In this document: positions 1 to 7,023 of the stretch, piece by piece
How positions within the stretch are numbered: position 1 is the stretch's first letter
Layout: each line of letters opens with the position of its first letter
Assembly (NCBI RefSeq): GCF_001665875.1
Contig: NZ_LZTA01000133.1
Location: forward strand, 1-41,855
DNA length: 41,855 nt
Source of the DNA: Mycobacterium sp. 852002-40037_SCH5390672
GTDB lineage: Bacteria; Actinomycetota; Actinomycetes; Mycobacteriales; Mycobacteriaceae
Direction of reading: 5' to 3'
Translations under genes and position numbers: made by a program
The notes under the pieces: generated by a model
Database searches by the model: none
Told to the model about the DNA's origin: nothing
What the model saw: the letters and a program-made list of their open reading frames with translations, nothing else

Positions 1-39
1 ATGCGATCGTCGGCAGCGTCAGATGTGTATAAGAGACAG
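1..39. other. Nextera adapter at contig start (artefact)
   Basis: Positions 21-39 are the 19-bp Tn5 mosaic end AGATGTGTATAAGAGACAG, and positions 7-20 are the Nextera read-1 adapter TCGTCGGCAGCGTC. Bases 1-6 (atgcga) recur reverse-complemented at the far end. This is library-construction sequence, not genome. Any protein starting MRSSAASDVYKRQ here is an artefact. Confidence 0.98.
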
Positions 40-486
40 CCACCGGGCTTCACCCCTCCCTACCTGATAGGGCCCGGCCTTGGGCTCAGCTCGGGGATGA
101 GTTCCAGCGCCAGCTCCAGCGCGAGAAGGAAGGCGCCCGAGCCCGATGCCGCCGCGGCGGCGGCCGCCGCATCCGCGCGGGAAGCAGCGGGGGCGCGTCG
201 ACGGCAGCGGCAGCGGCAGCGGCAGCGCGGGTATGGCGATGAGTTCATGGACATGAACGTCGAGGTCGACCCCGATTGGGGTGCACCACCGAGCGCCGAG
301 GCGTTGGCGTCGGCGTCCGGAGCCGGCCCGCTGGGCTTCGCCGGCACGGCGCGCAGCGCGGTGGCCCCTACCGCGAGCGGACTGGCCACGCTGGCCGGTG
401 ACGAGTTCGGCGGCGGTCCCACGATGCCGATGACGCCCGGCACCTGGGAAGGCGGCGGCGCGGACGAAGAGGCGCAGGACGGCTAA
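40..486 (+). CDS. PPE family protein (PPW subgroup), C-terminal fragment
   Basis: This is the last 148 residues of a PPE protein whose N-terminus, including the PPE domain, lies outside the contig. The visible part is an Ala/Pro/Ser-rich linker with an Arg-Gln run, then a conserved tail with GFAGTA and PMTPGTW. These match the GFxGT and PxxPxxW motifs of the PPE-PPW subgroup. The tail closely resembles those of the PPE genes at 12329 and 22063, so it is likely a third ESX-3-type PPE paralogue. PPE proteins are exported or surface-exposed through type VII systems. The apparent ATG at position 1 is adapter, not a start. The family call is secure, but which PPE it is cannot be told. Confidence 0.85.
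   Translation, partial: PPGFTPPYLIGPGLGLSSGMSSSASSSARRKAPEPDAAAAAAAASAREAAGARRRQRQRQRQRGYGDEFMDMNVEVDPDWGAPPSAEALASASGAGPLGFAGTARSAVAPTASGLATLAGDEFGGGPTMPMTPGTWEGGGADEEAQDG
202..225 (+). repeat. Hexanucleotide run (CGGCAG)4 inside PPE
   Basis: Four perfect copies of CGGCAG encode alternating Arg-Gln in the linker before the PPW tail. The 6-bp unit keeps frame, so copy-number change would lengthen the basic stretch without breaking the gene. Confidence 0.85.
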
Positions 487-508
487 AGCCGGGACAGCGC
501 CCCGGAAT

Positions 509-527
509 AAGCCGGCCGCGCCGGCTT
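509..527 (+). terminator. Hairpin terminator after PPE fragment
   Basis: AAGCCGG, loop CCGCG, CCGGCTT forms a perfect 7-bp stem 22 bases after the PPE stop. No U-tract follows, which is common for mycobacterial intrinsic terminators. It separates the PPE gene from the permease gene at 570. Confidence 0.5.
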
Positions 528-569
528 GTCCGGAGCCTCGGTCTGTGGGCGCGCTGCGATAATGACACG

Positions 570-1562
570 ATGACGACGCTGAAGTCCGGCCGCAGGTTCC
601 GGCTCGGGTCGATGGAAGTGCTGGTGGGCATTCTGTTGGCTTGCGCGTTTGCCGCGTCGACGCTGCGGAATGCGGTCTTGGACAGTGCGGCATTGTCGAC
701 GGTGGGCACCGTGTTCTGCGGGGTTTTCGTGCAGGCGGTTCCGTTTTTGGTGCTCGGGGTGGTCGTCAGTGGGCTGATCGCCGTCTTCGTGTCGCCGGAG
801 CGCTTGGCGCGTTGGCTGCCGCGTCGTCCGGCGGTGGCCGTGGTAGCGGCCGGCATCGGTGGGGCGGCCCTGCCGGGGTGTGAATGTGGGTCGGTTCCGC
901 TGGCACGACGATTGTTCGGCGACGGAGGTGCCACCGGAGCCGCGGCACTGACGTTCATGCTGGCCGCGCCGGCGATCAACCCGGTCGTCCTGGCGGCCAC
1001 CGCGGTGGCGTTTCCTGGTGCGCCGCAAATGGTTTTCGCCCGGCTAGGCGCGTCGTTGCTGACCGCGGTCGTGATGGGCTGGGTGTGGTCGCGCTGGGGC
1101 CGTCCGGAGTGGATCACCCGTCGACTGCCGACCGCGGGGGCGCAGAGCGAATCGCGTTGGGTGGTATTCGCCGAGGCGGCCCGCCACGACTTCCTGCAGG
1201 CCGCATCGTATTTGGTAGTGGGTGCCGGCGCGGCGGCGTTGCTTCATGTGGTGGTGCCGCAGTGGGTGTTCTCACATCTGGCGTCCGACCTGATCCTCGG
1301 AGTCGCGCTGATGGCCGTCTTGGCGGTGGTGCTCGCATTGTGCTCGGAGGCGGACGCGTTTGTGGCGGCCAGCATGACGATGGTGCCGTTGTTGCCCCGG
1401 CTGGTGTTTCTGGTTGTCGGCCCGGCCGTCGATGTGAAGCTGTTCGCCATGCAGGCGGGCATGTTCGGCCGCGCTTTCGCGGCACGCTTCGCGCCCTGCA
1501 CCTTCCTGGTGGCAACCGCAAGTGCCTGTGCGGTGGGGCTATTCGTCCTGGGTGGTCGCTAA
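570..1562 (+). CDS. Permease of the DUF318/UPF0718 (ArsP-like) family
   Basis: A 330-aa polytopic membrane protein with about eight hydrophobic segments. It has the family's two signature regions: LPGCECGSVPLARR near residues 102-115, with C104 and C106, and CSEADAFVAAS in the second half. Such permeases are predicted exporters or metal/metalloid transporters, and substrates are mostly unknown. The ATG at 570 is used. The stop overlaps the next gene's start by one base (TAATG), so the two are translationally coupled. Its position, convergent with zinc-free ribosomal protein genes and near znuABC, suggests a zinc-related role, but that is inference. No clear Zur box precedes it; only a half-site-like CGATAAT lies at 558-564. 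Confidence 0.8.
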   Translation: MTTLKSGRRFRLGSMEVLVGILLACAFAASTLRNAVLDSAALSTVGTVFCGVFVQAVPFLVLGVVVSGLIAVFVSPERLARWLPRRPAVAVVAAGIGGAALPGCECGSVPLARRLFGDGGATGAAALTFMLAAPAINPVVLAATAVAFPGAPQMVFARLGASLLTAVVMGWVWSRWGRPEWITRRLPTAGAQSESRWVVFAEAARHDFLQAASYLVVGAGAAALLHVVVPQWVFSHLASDLILGVALMAVLAVVLALCSEADAFVAASMTMVPLLPRLVFLVVGPAVDVKLFAMQAGMFGRAFAARFAPCTFLVATASACAVGLFVLGGR

Positions 1563-2299
1563 TGAGCCGCGAAACCGAGAACACCGTTTTGCTGTTGGTG
1601 GGCATCAGCATCGCCGTGATCGCGGTGTCGGGCAGTTTCACCCGTTACGTCAAGCCGGGACTGCTGCTGTGGCTGGCCTTCTCAGCGGTGCTGCTCATCG
1701 GGCTGGCGCTCGTGGCGATCATCGGCGATATTCGCCGGGGCGGTCCTCGGACGGATGATGCGACCGGCGATCACGGTCACGAGCATTCCCATCGGGCCGG
1801 CATCGTGTGGTTGCTCGTCGTTCCCGTCCTGGTTTTGATGTTCGTGTCGCCCCCGGCGCTTCGGCCCTCTGCCGCCGCACCGTCGGTGTCGTCGGTATCC
1901 AATGACGTTCTGAATAGGTCGTTTCCGCCGTTGCCGCCGGGCCGGTCCCCCGAGGTGTCGCTGCCGGAGGTATTGATGCGCGAGGCACACGACACCACCG
2001 GATCGTTGAAGAATCGATCGATCACGGTGACGGCCTTCGTCCTCAACGAGGCACAGGGTGTGGATCTTGGTCGCGTCGTCATCATCTGTTGTGCCGCCGA
2101 TGCGCAGTTGGCTCGCATCCATCTGCGTGGCCCCGCCGCCGGCGGCGCCGCCGGGCTACCGGACAACACCTGGCTGCGGGTAGAGGGTCAAGTCACACCC
2201 GCTACGCGGCAACCGAACTCGGACGCGATCCCGACACTACAAGCGGCCGTCGTCACGCGGATCGACGCTCCGCCCAACCCCTACGCGTATCCGCACTGA
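1562..2299 (+). CDS. TIGR03943-family permease partner protein
   Basis: A 245-aa protein starting at the ATG that overlaps the permease stop by one base; reading upstream in this frame is spurious. It has three N-terminal membrane helices (about residues 8-24, 33-55 and 80-97), a polar loop with the His cluster HGHEHSH at residues 71-77, and a C-terminal soluble domain with a CC pair (VVIICCAADAQ). The layout matches the TIGR03943/YcgQ family, which is regularly paired with DUF318 permeases and thought to be a second transporter subunit. The His cluster is a plausible zinc-binding loop between helices. The gene ends 10 bases from the convergent 2310-2699 gene. Substrate is unproven. Confidence 0.75.
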   Translation: MSRETENTVLLLVGISIAVIAVSGSFTRYVKPGLLLWLAFSAVLLIGLALVAIIGDIRRGGPRTDDATGDHGHEHSHRAGIVWLLVVPVLVLMFVSPPALRPSAAAPSVSSVSNDVLNRSFPPLPPGRSPEVSLPEVLMREAHDTTGSLKNRSITVTAFVLNEAQGVDLGRVVIICCAADAQLARIHLRGPAAGGAAGLPDNTWLRVEGQVTPATRQPNSDAIPTLQAAVVTRIDAPPNPYAYPH

Positions 2300-2309
2300 C
2301 GGCCTTGGG

Positions 2310-2699
2310 TCAATTGCTCCGACCGGCGTTACGCGCCCAGAACCGGTGGCGGCCAAGCGGTCTGGGTACTGGCATGTTTTCCCACTGCCCCAGCTCCAGC
2401 CAATCGCTCAGCGCCGCCGCGTCATCGCTATCGGCGATGGGGCCCACCCAATGGGGCGGCCCGCACGCCGCTCGGTCATTCGTGCAGGGTTGCACCACGG
2501 CCATCACGCCGCATCCGGTGGGGCGGGAGGCGCAGGTGAGTGGTCCGAGCATGCAGACAGCCTCGACCAGCATGGAGTGTGGGCAGCGCCGGATGGTGGG
2601 ACGCAGTTCGTCGATGACCGACATGTGATGATTGGCGGTGCAGGTGGCACAGACGATGACGGTGAACGGGCGGTCGGTACCGCGATGCGCAGACGTCAC
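2310..2699 (-). CDS. Cys-rich 129-aa protein coupled to rpsR2
   Basis: I do not recognise the function. The GTG start (2699-2697) overlaps the rpsR2 stop as GTGA, so it is the last gene of the leftward ribosomal operon and translation is probably coupled. The frame has strong GC bias at third codon positions, as expected of a real gene in this genome. The protein has eight cysteines (17, 20, 39, 49, 56, 63, 72, 79), including CATC near the N-terminus and two adjacent His (24-25). This suggests a zinc or iron-sulfur binding fold, perhaps a ferredoxin/thioredoxin-like [2Fe-2S] domain. The tail (about 88-129) is soluble with several Trp. It is striking beside zinc-free ribosomal proteins, where it could sense or hold zinc. 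A role in ribosome hibernation is possible, though the CobW-like gene at 3777 is the better candidate for that. Confidence 0.7.
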   Translation of the reverse strand: MTSAHRGTDRPFTVIVCATCTANHHMSVIDELRPTIRRCPHSMLVEAVCMLGPLTCASRPTGCGVMAVVQPCTNDRAACGPPHWVGPIADSDDAAALSDWLELGQWENMPVPRPLGRHRFWARNAGRSN

Positions 2700-2962
2700 C
2701 GTGCCGTGTTCCCTCCGGGGTAGGGCAGTAACGCCATTTCGCGTGCGTTCTTGATCGCCGTCGCGACCTGTCGTTGTTGTTGGACGGACAGGCCGGTGAC
2801 CTGGCGGGAACGGATCTTGCCGCGCTCGGAGATGAACACGCGCAGCGTCGCGGTGTCCTTGTAGTCGACCACGTCCAGCCCGAGGCCGGCGAGCAAATTC
2901 TTTTTGGGCGCGCGGCCTTTCGGCAAGGGCGGCCGACGGGTGCGCGCAGTTTTCTTGGCCAT
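2696..2962 (-). CDS. rpsR2: Alternative 30S ribosomal protein S18, zinc-free form
   Basis: An 88-aa S18 paralogue with the family core (DYKD...LRVFISERGKIRSRQVTGLSV, read in parts) and no cysteine at all, so it lacks the zinc-binding CXXC of the primary S18. In mycobacteria such C-minus paralogues replace zinc-binding ribosomal proteins during zinc starvation and free zinc. The ATG at 2962-2960 overlaps the rpsN2 stop by one base (TAATG), and the stop overlaps the next gene as GTGA. It is third from the end of a Zur-type operon reading rpmB2-rpmG1-rpsN2-rpsR2-Cys-rich protein. Confidence 0.95.
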   Translation of the reverse strand: MAKKTARTRRPPLPKGRAPKKNLLAGLGLDVVDYKDTATLRVFISERGKIRSRQVTGLSVQQQRQVATAIKNAREMALLPYPGGNTAR

Positions 2963-3267
2963 TACCAGCTCGCTTTCCGCACCCCGGGTAGCTGCCCGTT
3001 ATGAGCCAGCTCGCGCACCCGCACCCTGGACAGTCCGAACTTGCGCAGATACCCGCGTGGACGCCCGTCGACTGCGTCACGATTGCGCAGTCGCACCGCG
3101 CTGGCGTCGCGGGGCTGGCGGGCCAATTCCGTTTGTGCCGCGGTCCTTTGTTCGGCGGTGCTCGATGGGGAGCGGATGATGTGTTTGAGTTCGGCACGGC
3201 GTTCCGCGTAGCGCGCCACGATCGCCCGGCGACGGTCGTTCTTGACGACTTTGGATTTCTTGGCCAT
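2962..3267 (-). CDS. rpsN2: Alternative 30S ribosomal protein S14, zinc-free form
   Basis: A 101-aa S14 of the long, zinc-independent class. It begins MAKKSKVVKNDRR and ends with the conserved GRPRGYLRKFGLSRVRVREL region. No cysteine is present, unlike the short zinc-ribbon S14. It sits two bases after rpmG1's partner frame (3268-3269) and overlaps rpsR2 by one base, so it belongs to one polycistronic message. It replaces zinc-binding S14 in the 30S head when zinc is scarce. Confidence 0.95.
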   Translation of the reverse strand: MAKKSKVVKNDRRRAIVARYAERRAELKHIIRSPSSTAEQRTAAQTELARQPRDASAVRLRNRDAVDGRPRGYLRKFGLSRVRVRELAHNGQLPGVRKASW

Positions 3268-3269
3268 GC

Positions 3270-3434
3270 TCAGCGCTCCTCTCGGAATTCGACGTGGCGG
3301 CGGATCACCGGGTCGTACTTGCGCAGCACCAGCCGGTCGGGGTCGTTGCGCCGGTTCTTGCGGGTGATGTAGGTGAATCCGGTGCCCGCGGTGGAGCGCA
3401 GTTTGACGATGGGGCGAATCTCGTTGCGCGCCAT
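3270..3434 (-). CDS. rpmG1: Alternative 50S ribosomal protein L33, zinc-free form
   Basis: A 54-aa L33 beginning MARNEIRPIVKLRSTAGTG and containing TYITRKNRRNDPDRL. It has no cysteine, while the zinc form has two CXXC pairs. The ATG at 3434-3432 overlaps the rpmB2 stop by one base (TGATG). Longer readings that extend upstream in this frame only run through rpmB2 out of frame and are not real. Length is normal for the family. Confidence 0.95.
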   Translation of the reverse strand: MARNEIRPIVKLRSTAGTGFTYITRKNRRNDPDRLVLRKYDPVIRRHVEFREER

Positions 3435-3670
3435 CAGATTCGCTGCCCTTCGCGGCGCAACCGGGCCACCACGGCCTCGATGCCGTCGCGATCGATGACC
3501 TTGATGCCTTTGGCGCTGACCCGCAGCCGGATCCGGCGGCCCTCCGACGGCAGGTAGTACGTCTTGAGCTGGATGTTGGGTGACCAACGCCGAGAAGTTC
3601 GGCGATGGGAATGCGACACCGCGTTACCGAAACCCGGTCGCCGGCCGGTCACCTGGCAATGGGCGGACAC
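3434..3670 (-). CDS. rpmB2: Alternative 50S ribosomal protein L28, zinc-free form
   Basis: A 78-aa L28. It starts MSAHCQVTGRRPGFGN and contains the family's SHSHRRTSRRW segment and a C-terminal KGIKVIDRDGIEAV region. It has a single cysteine (C5) and no CXXC, so it should not hold a structural zinc. It is the first gene of the leftward operon. A Zur-like box at 3695-3709 lies 25 bases before its start, which puts the whole operon under zinc repression. Confidence 0.93.
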   Translation of the reverse strand: MSAHCQVTGRRPGFGNAVSHSHRRTSRRWSPNIQLKTYYLPSEGRRIRLRVSAKGIKVIDRDGIEAVVARLRREGQRI

Positions 3671-3694
3671 CGTGCACCTACCTCTCTAGCTTAT

Positions 3695-3709
3695 TGAAAA
3701 TCATTTTCG
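3695..3709. promoter_or_regulatory. Zur-like operator for the rpmB2 operon
   Basis: TGAAAATCATTTTCG is a 7-1-7 inverted repeat with one mismatch. It matches the known mycobacterial Zur box type (TGAAAATnATTTTCA). It lies between the divergent rpmB2 and cobW-like genes, nearer rpmB2. Confidence 0.85.
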
Positions 3710-3749
3710 ACAAGTTCTGCCAGGCACGGTACCGTAAGAGTCGCCCAGA

Positions 3750-3764
3750 TGAAAATGATTACCA
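3750..3764. promoter_or_regulatory. Second Zur-like operator, before the cobW-like gene
   Basis: TGAAAATGATTACCA has a perfect left arm and two mismatches in the right arm. It ends two bases before the ribosome binding site (AAGGAGG, 3767-3773), so a bound repressor would cover the start of the rightward transcript. Confidence 0.7.
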
Positions 3765-3776
3765 ACAAGGAGGGTG

Positions 3777-4973
3777 ATGCGGACACCCGTCATCCTGGTC
3801 GCCGGCCAGCAGGACACCGACGCGGTTGTGGGTACGCTGCTGCGGACCCCGGGAACGCTGGTCGTCGAGCACCGTTTCGACGGCCACGTGGTACGCCGAA
3901 CGATGGTCACGCTGTCGGATGGCGTCTTGACGAGCACCGAGAGTGGACTCGAGCTCGCGCACGGCTGCGTGTCGTGCACCATCCGTAACGATCTGTTAAT
4001 CCTGTTGCGCCAGTTGCATCGCCGCGACGATGTCGACCGGATCGTGGTGCACTTGGCGCCCTGGCTGGAACCCGAACCGATTTGCTTCGCCATCAACCAC
4101 GTTCGGGTGCGTGTGGCGCCAGGATATGTCGACGGACCCGCGGCCCTGGATGTGTCGATCGCCGCCGTGGTGACCGCGGTCGATTCAACGACGTGGCTGA
4201 ACCAAGCTCTGGGTGAGGACGAACTCGACGACGGGCGCACCGAGGCCCAAGTGGTGATCGGTCAGGCCGAATTCGCCGATGTGGTCGTGCTCAATCGCGC
4301 CGATCCGTTCGTGGCTGCCGTGTTGCGCCGGTTGTGCCCGCGCGCCCGCGTCCGGGTGGGCGCCGAGGACATCGAGGATGCGCTGAACAATCTCTACCGC
4401 GACGCGCGCTGCGGTCGCAGCGACGACCCCCACGGTCCGCTGCTGGCCGGGCAACCTCCGCTGGACTCCCGCGGGCCGATCAACCTGATGGAGTTCGATG
4501 CCCGACGCCCCTTCCATCCGCAGCGCCTGCACGCGTGCCTGGATCTGCTACTCGACGGCGTGATCAGAACCCGGGGGCGGCTGTGGCTGGCGAGCCAACC
4601 CGAACAGGCGATGTGGCTGGAATCTGCCGGCGGCGGCCTGCGGGTCAGTTCGGCCGGCAAGTGGCTGGCCGCCCTGAAGGGTCCGGAGCTCGACGGCATC
4701 GACGCGGAGCGACGCGCGTTCGCCGAGCTGGGCTGGGACGACCTCTACGGCGACCGGCACACGGCGATGGTCATCCTGGTATGTGGCGCAAGGACCGCCG
4801 ACATTCTCGATGCCCTGCACGGTGCCCTGCTCACCGACGAAGAATTTCTGTCTCCGCACGAGTGGATCCACTACGACGACCCGTTCGGCGACTGGCACGA
4901 AGAACCGTGTGAAGACTTCGCCGAAGCCATCGACAACGCAGCCCGAAACAGGCAGGATCCAGATCGTTCATGA
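3777..4973 (+). CDS. CobW-like (G3E family-derived) protein without P-loop
   Basis: A 398-aa protein like M. tuberculosis Rv0106. The ATG at 3777 fits homologues (MRTPVILVAG); a GTG sits three bases earlier, and AAGGAGG at 3767-3773 precedes both. G3E GTPases such as CobW and ZigA need a GxxGxGKT Walker A motif here, but this protein reads VAGQQDTDAVVG, so GTP binding is doubtful. The family metal motif survives as GCVSCTIR (C64, C67), and a CobW C-terminal domain follows (RRPFHPQRLH, RTRGRLWLAS, GDRHTAM). It may be a zinc-sensing non-GTPase. As I recall, the mycobacterial hibernation factor Mrf, which recruits Mpy to zinc-starved ribosomes, is of this kind. It is divergent from the ribosomal operon and overlaps rpmE2 (ATGA). 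Confidence 0.85.
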   Translation: MRTPVILVAGQQDTDAVVGTLLRTPGTLVVEHRFDGHVVRRTMVTLSDGVLTSTESGLELAHGCVSCTIRNDLLILLRQLHRRDDVDRIVVHLAPWLEPEPICFAINHVRVRVAPGYVDGPAALDVSIAAVVTAVDSTTWLNQALGEDELDDGRTEAQVVIGQAEFADVVVLNRADPFVAAVLRRLCPRARVRVGAEDIEDALNNLYRDARCGRSDDPHGPLLAGQPPLDSRGPINLMEFDARRPFHPQRLHACLDLLLDGVIRTRGRLWLASQPEQAMWLESAGGGLRVSSAGKWLAALKGPELDGIDAERRAFAELGWDDLYGDRHTAMVILVCGARTADILDALHGALLTDEEFLSPHEWIHYDDPFGDWHEEPCEDFAEAIDNAARNRQDPDRS

Positions 4974-5260
4974 AGCCCGACATCCATCCCGATTACCACG
5001 CTGTCGTCTTCCAGGACGCCAACACCGGTGCGATGTTTTTGACCCGCTCCACGCTCACCAGTGCGCGCACCGTCGAATGGCAGACGCCGCAGGGGCTTTC
5101 GACCTACCCACTGGTCGTCGTGGAAGTCACCTCGGATTCACACCCGTTCTGGACCGGCAGCCGCCGCATCGTCGACACTGCCGGACAGGTGGAGAAGTTC
5201 CGCCGCCGCTACGGCAGCCGGCAACCCGCCCCGGGCAAGTCCGACGCTGAAGCCCCCTAG
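4970..5260 (+). CDS. rpmE2: 50S ribosomal protein L31 type B (zinc-free)
   Basis: A 96-aa type B L31. It has MKPDIHPDYH at the N-terminus, the DANTGAMFLTRST strand and SHPFWTGSRR in the C-terminal half. It has no cysteine, unlike type A L31 with its zinc-binding cysteines. Its ATG overlaps the cobW-like stop (ATGA), so it shares that gene's Zur-type promoter. This gives five zinc-free ribosomal proteins in one 3-kb block. It converges on znuB with a 39-bp gap. Confidence 0.93.
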   Translation: MKPDIHPDYHAVVFQDANTGAMFLTRSTLTSARTVEWQTPQGLSTYPLVVVEVTSDSHPFWTGSRRIVDTAGQVEKFRRRYGSRQPAPGKSDAEAP

Positions 5261-5299
5261 CGCACAAGAAGTGTCGGGCAATCCGGTGCCGGTACCTCA

Positions 5300-6175
5300 C
5301 TACTTGTCCGCTACCTCACGTGGGCCGAACGTCACCCACTTGGCTGCGCGGCTGCCGGCGATGGACTGGCGCAAACCTGGGCTGGCCAGCCGGACTACTG
5401 CGTAGATCGCGAAGCTGATGCTGCTGATGAAAACGCTGGCTTTGACGTTGGGTCGAAGCAGGCCCAGTAGCAGCCCGCCGTCGGCGGCGATCAACGCAAA
5501 TCCGATCGACAAGGCGATCAGCACCGGGGTGCGTGCGGTGAGCCGGGTGGCCGCGGCTGCGGGTGTAATCGCCAGGCTGAGGACGAGCAGCGTGCCGACG
5601 ATCTGAGCGGCTTCGGTGACGGTCAGCGCGAGCAGGTAGACGAACAGCAACCCCACCAACCGGGTCGGAACCCCGCGTGCGAGTGCGACGTCGGGATCGA
5701 CGGATGCGAAGAGCAGCGGGCGGTACAGCAGCGTCATCGTGGCGAGCACGGCGACCGCCACGACGATGAGCAGAGCGATCTGGCTGGGGCTGACGCCGAA
5801 AAGTTGTCCGAACAGTATGTTCGTGGCGGCCGTGGCGAAGCCCGTATACAGCGAAAGCAGGTACACGCCCACACCCAACCCGAAGGCCAGGATCACCCCG
5901 ATCGCGGAGTTTCGCTCGCGGGGACGGTCGCCTAACAGCCCGATGGCGGTGGCGACGACGACCGATCCCAGCAGCGCTCCCAACACAGGGTTGTTGGCGA
6001 CGAGCAGGCCGGCCGCGGCGCCGGTGAACGCGAGCTCGGCGGTGCCGTGCACCGCGAACGCGAGGTCACGGATGATCACGAACGGGCCGATCAGGCCCGC
6101 GGTCACCGCTACCAGGGTGGCCGCGATGAGGGCGTTCTGGACGAACGTGACGTGCAGATAATCCCACAGCGTCAC
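5300..6175 (-). CDS. znuB: Zinc ABC transporter, membrane permease (ZnuB-like)
   Basis: A 291-aa protein of the ABC-3 metal permease family with about eight to nine hydrophobic helices. It carries the family's conserved SLAITPAAAATRLTARTP-type segment facing the ATPase. The GTG start overlaps the znuC stop (GTGA). It forms the channel of a Zn/Mn-type importer with the genes at 6172 and 7024. Zinc rather than manganese is inferred from the Zur-like box upstream and the neighbouring zinc-starvation genes. It resembles M. tuberculosis Rv2060, as recalled. Confidence 0.9.
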   Translation of the reverse strand: MTLWDYLHVTFVQNALIAATLVAVTAGLIGPFVIIRDLAFAVHGTAELAFTGAAAGLLVANNPVLGALLGSVVVATAIGLLGDRPRERNSAIGVILAFGLGVGVYLLSLYTGFATAATNILFGQLFGVSPSQIALLIVVAVAVLATMTLLYRPLLFASVDPDVALARGVPTRLVGLLFVYLLALTVTEAAQIVGTLLVLSLAITPAAAATRLTARTPVLIALSIGFALIAADGGLLLGLLRPNVKASVFISSISFAIYAVVRLASPGLRQSIAGSRAAKWVTFGPREVADK

Positions 6176-7017
6176 CGCGCCACCACCTTGTCTTCTTGGT
6201 TGGCATGGTCGTCCGCCGTCCGCACTGCCTCCGGTGCGCCGACGATGATGATCCGCCCCTGCACGCGCAGCACGTCGACGGTGGTTTGGTACAACTCCGA
6301 GAGCCTGGCGCTGGTCAGCACCTCCTCGGGAGCGCCGATCGCCCAGCGGGTGCCCACCAGGTAGAGCACCCTGTCGACGACTCCCAGGATCGGGTTGATC
6401 TCGTGAGTCACGAACAGCACCGCAATGTTGGAGGCGCGGCGTTGTCGGTCGAGTGTGTCAACCACCTCGGCCTGGTATCTGATGTCCAGTGACAGCAGCG
6501 GCTCGTCACACAACAACAGCTTCGGGTTCCCAGCCAGGGCCTGGGCGATTCGCAGGCGTTGCTGCTCTCCTCCAGAGCACCGCCCGATCGGGGCGTCGGC
6601 GAACCGGGACGCCCCGACGGCATCGACCGCGGTTTCGATGCGGCGACGGCGCCCCAGGCTGGGCAACCCGATTCCCCAGCGATGACCGTCAACCCCGAGC
6701 CGCACCAGATCACTGCCCCTGAGCGGCAGATCATGTTCGAAGCCCCGCTGTTGCGGGACGTAGCCGATGGTGTGGTTGCCGCGACGCGGCGGGGCACCGC
6801 ACACCAGTGCCGATCCCGACGACAGGGCGGTCAATCCGAGCAGCACCTTGACCAGCGACGTTTTGCCCGAGCCGTTGGGGCCCAGCACCGCGACGAACTC
6901 GCCGGGTGCCACCGCGAGGTCGACGTTCTGCCACAGCGACCGCGAACCGTAGGCCAGCCCGGCGGCGGACAACTCGACGGTCGGTTCCGTGGATTTGGGG
7001 TCGGCCGAGATCGTCAT
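6172..7017 (-). CDS. znuC: Zinc ABC transporter, ATP-binding protein (ZnuC-like)
   Basis: A 281-aa ABC ATPase. It has Walker A GPNGSGKTS, a Q-loop near GYVPQQRGF, a signature reading CSGGEQQRLRIAQAL (the usual LSGGQ altered at the first and last positions), Walker B LLLCDEPLLSLD, and the switch His in FVTHEINP. It powers import through ZnuB. It starts six bases after the znuA stop and overlaps znuB by four bases (GTGA), so all three are one operon. Confidence 0.93.
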   Translation of the reverse strand: MTISADPKSTEPTVELSAAGLAYGSRSLWQNVDLAVAPGEFVAVLGPNGSGKTSLVKVLLGLTALSSGSALVCGAPPRRGNHTIGYVPQQRGFEHDLPLRGSDLVRLGVDGHRWGIGLPSLGRRRRIETAVDAVGASRFADAPIGRCSGGEQQRLRIAQALAGNPKLLLCDEPLLSLDIRYQAEVVDTLDRQRRASNIAVLFVTHEINPILGVVDRVLYLVGTRWAIGAPEEVLTSARLSELYQTTVDVLRVQGRIIIVGAPEAVRTADDHANQEDKVVAR

Positions 7018-7023
7018 GTTCGG

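Noticed and set aside
558..576. Zur-like site before the permease (CGATAATGACACGAT)
   Set aside because: Only one half resembles the box; the other arm has no symmetry, so it was not called as an operator.
884..1561. N-terminal extension of the TIGR03943 protein
   Set aside because: It reads out of frame through the permease gene; the ATG at 1562 with TAATG coupling is the natural start.
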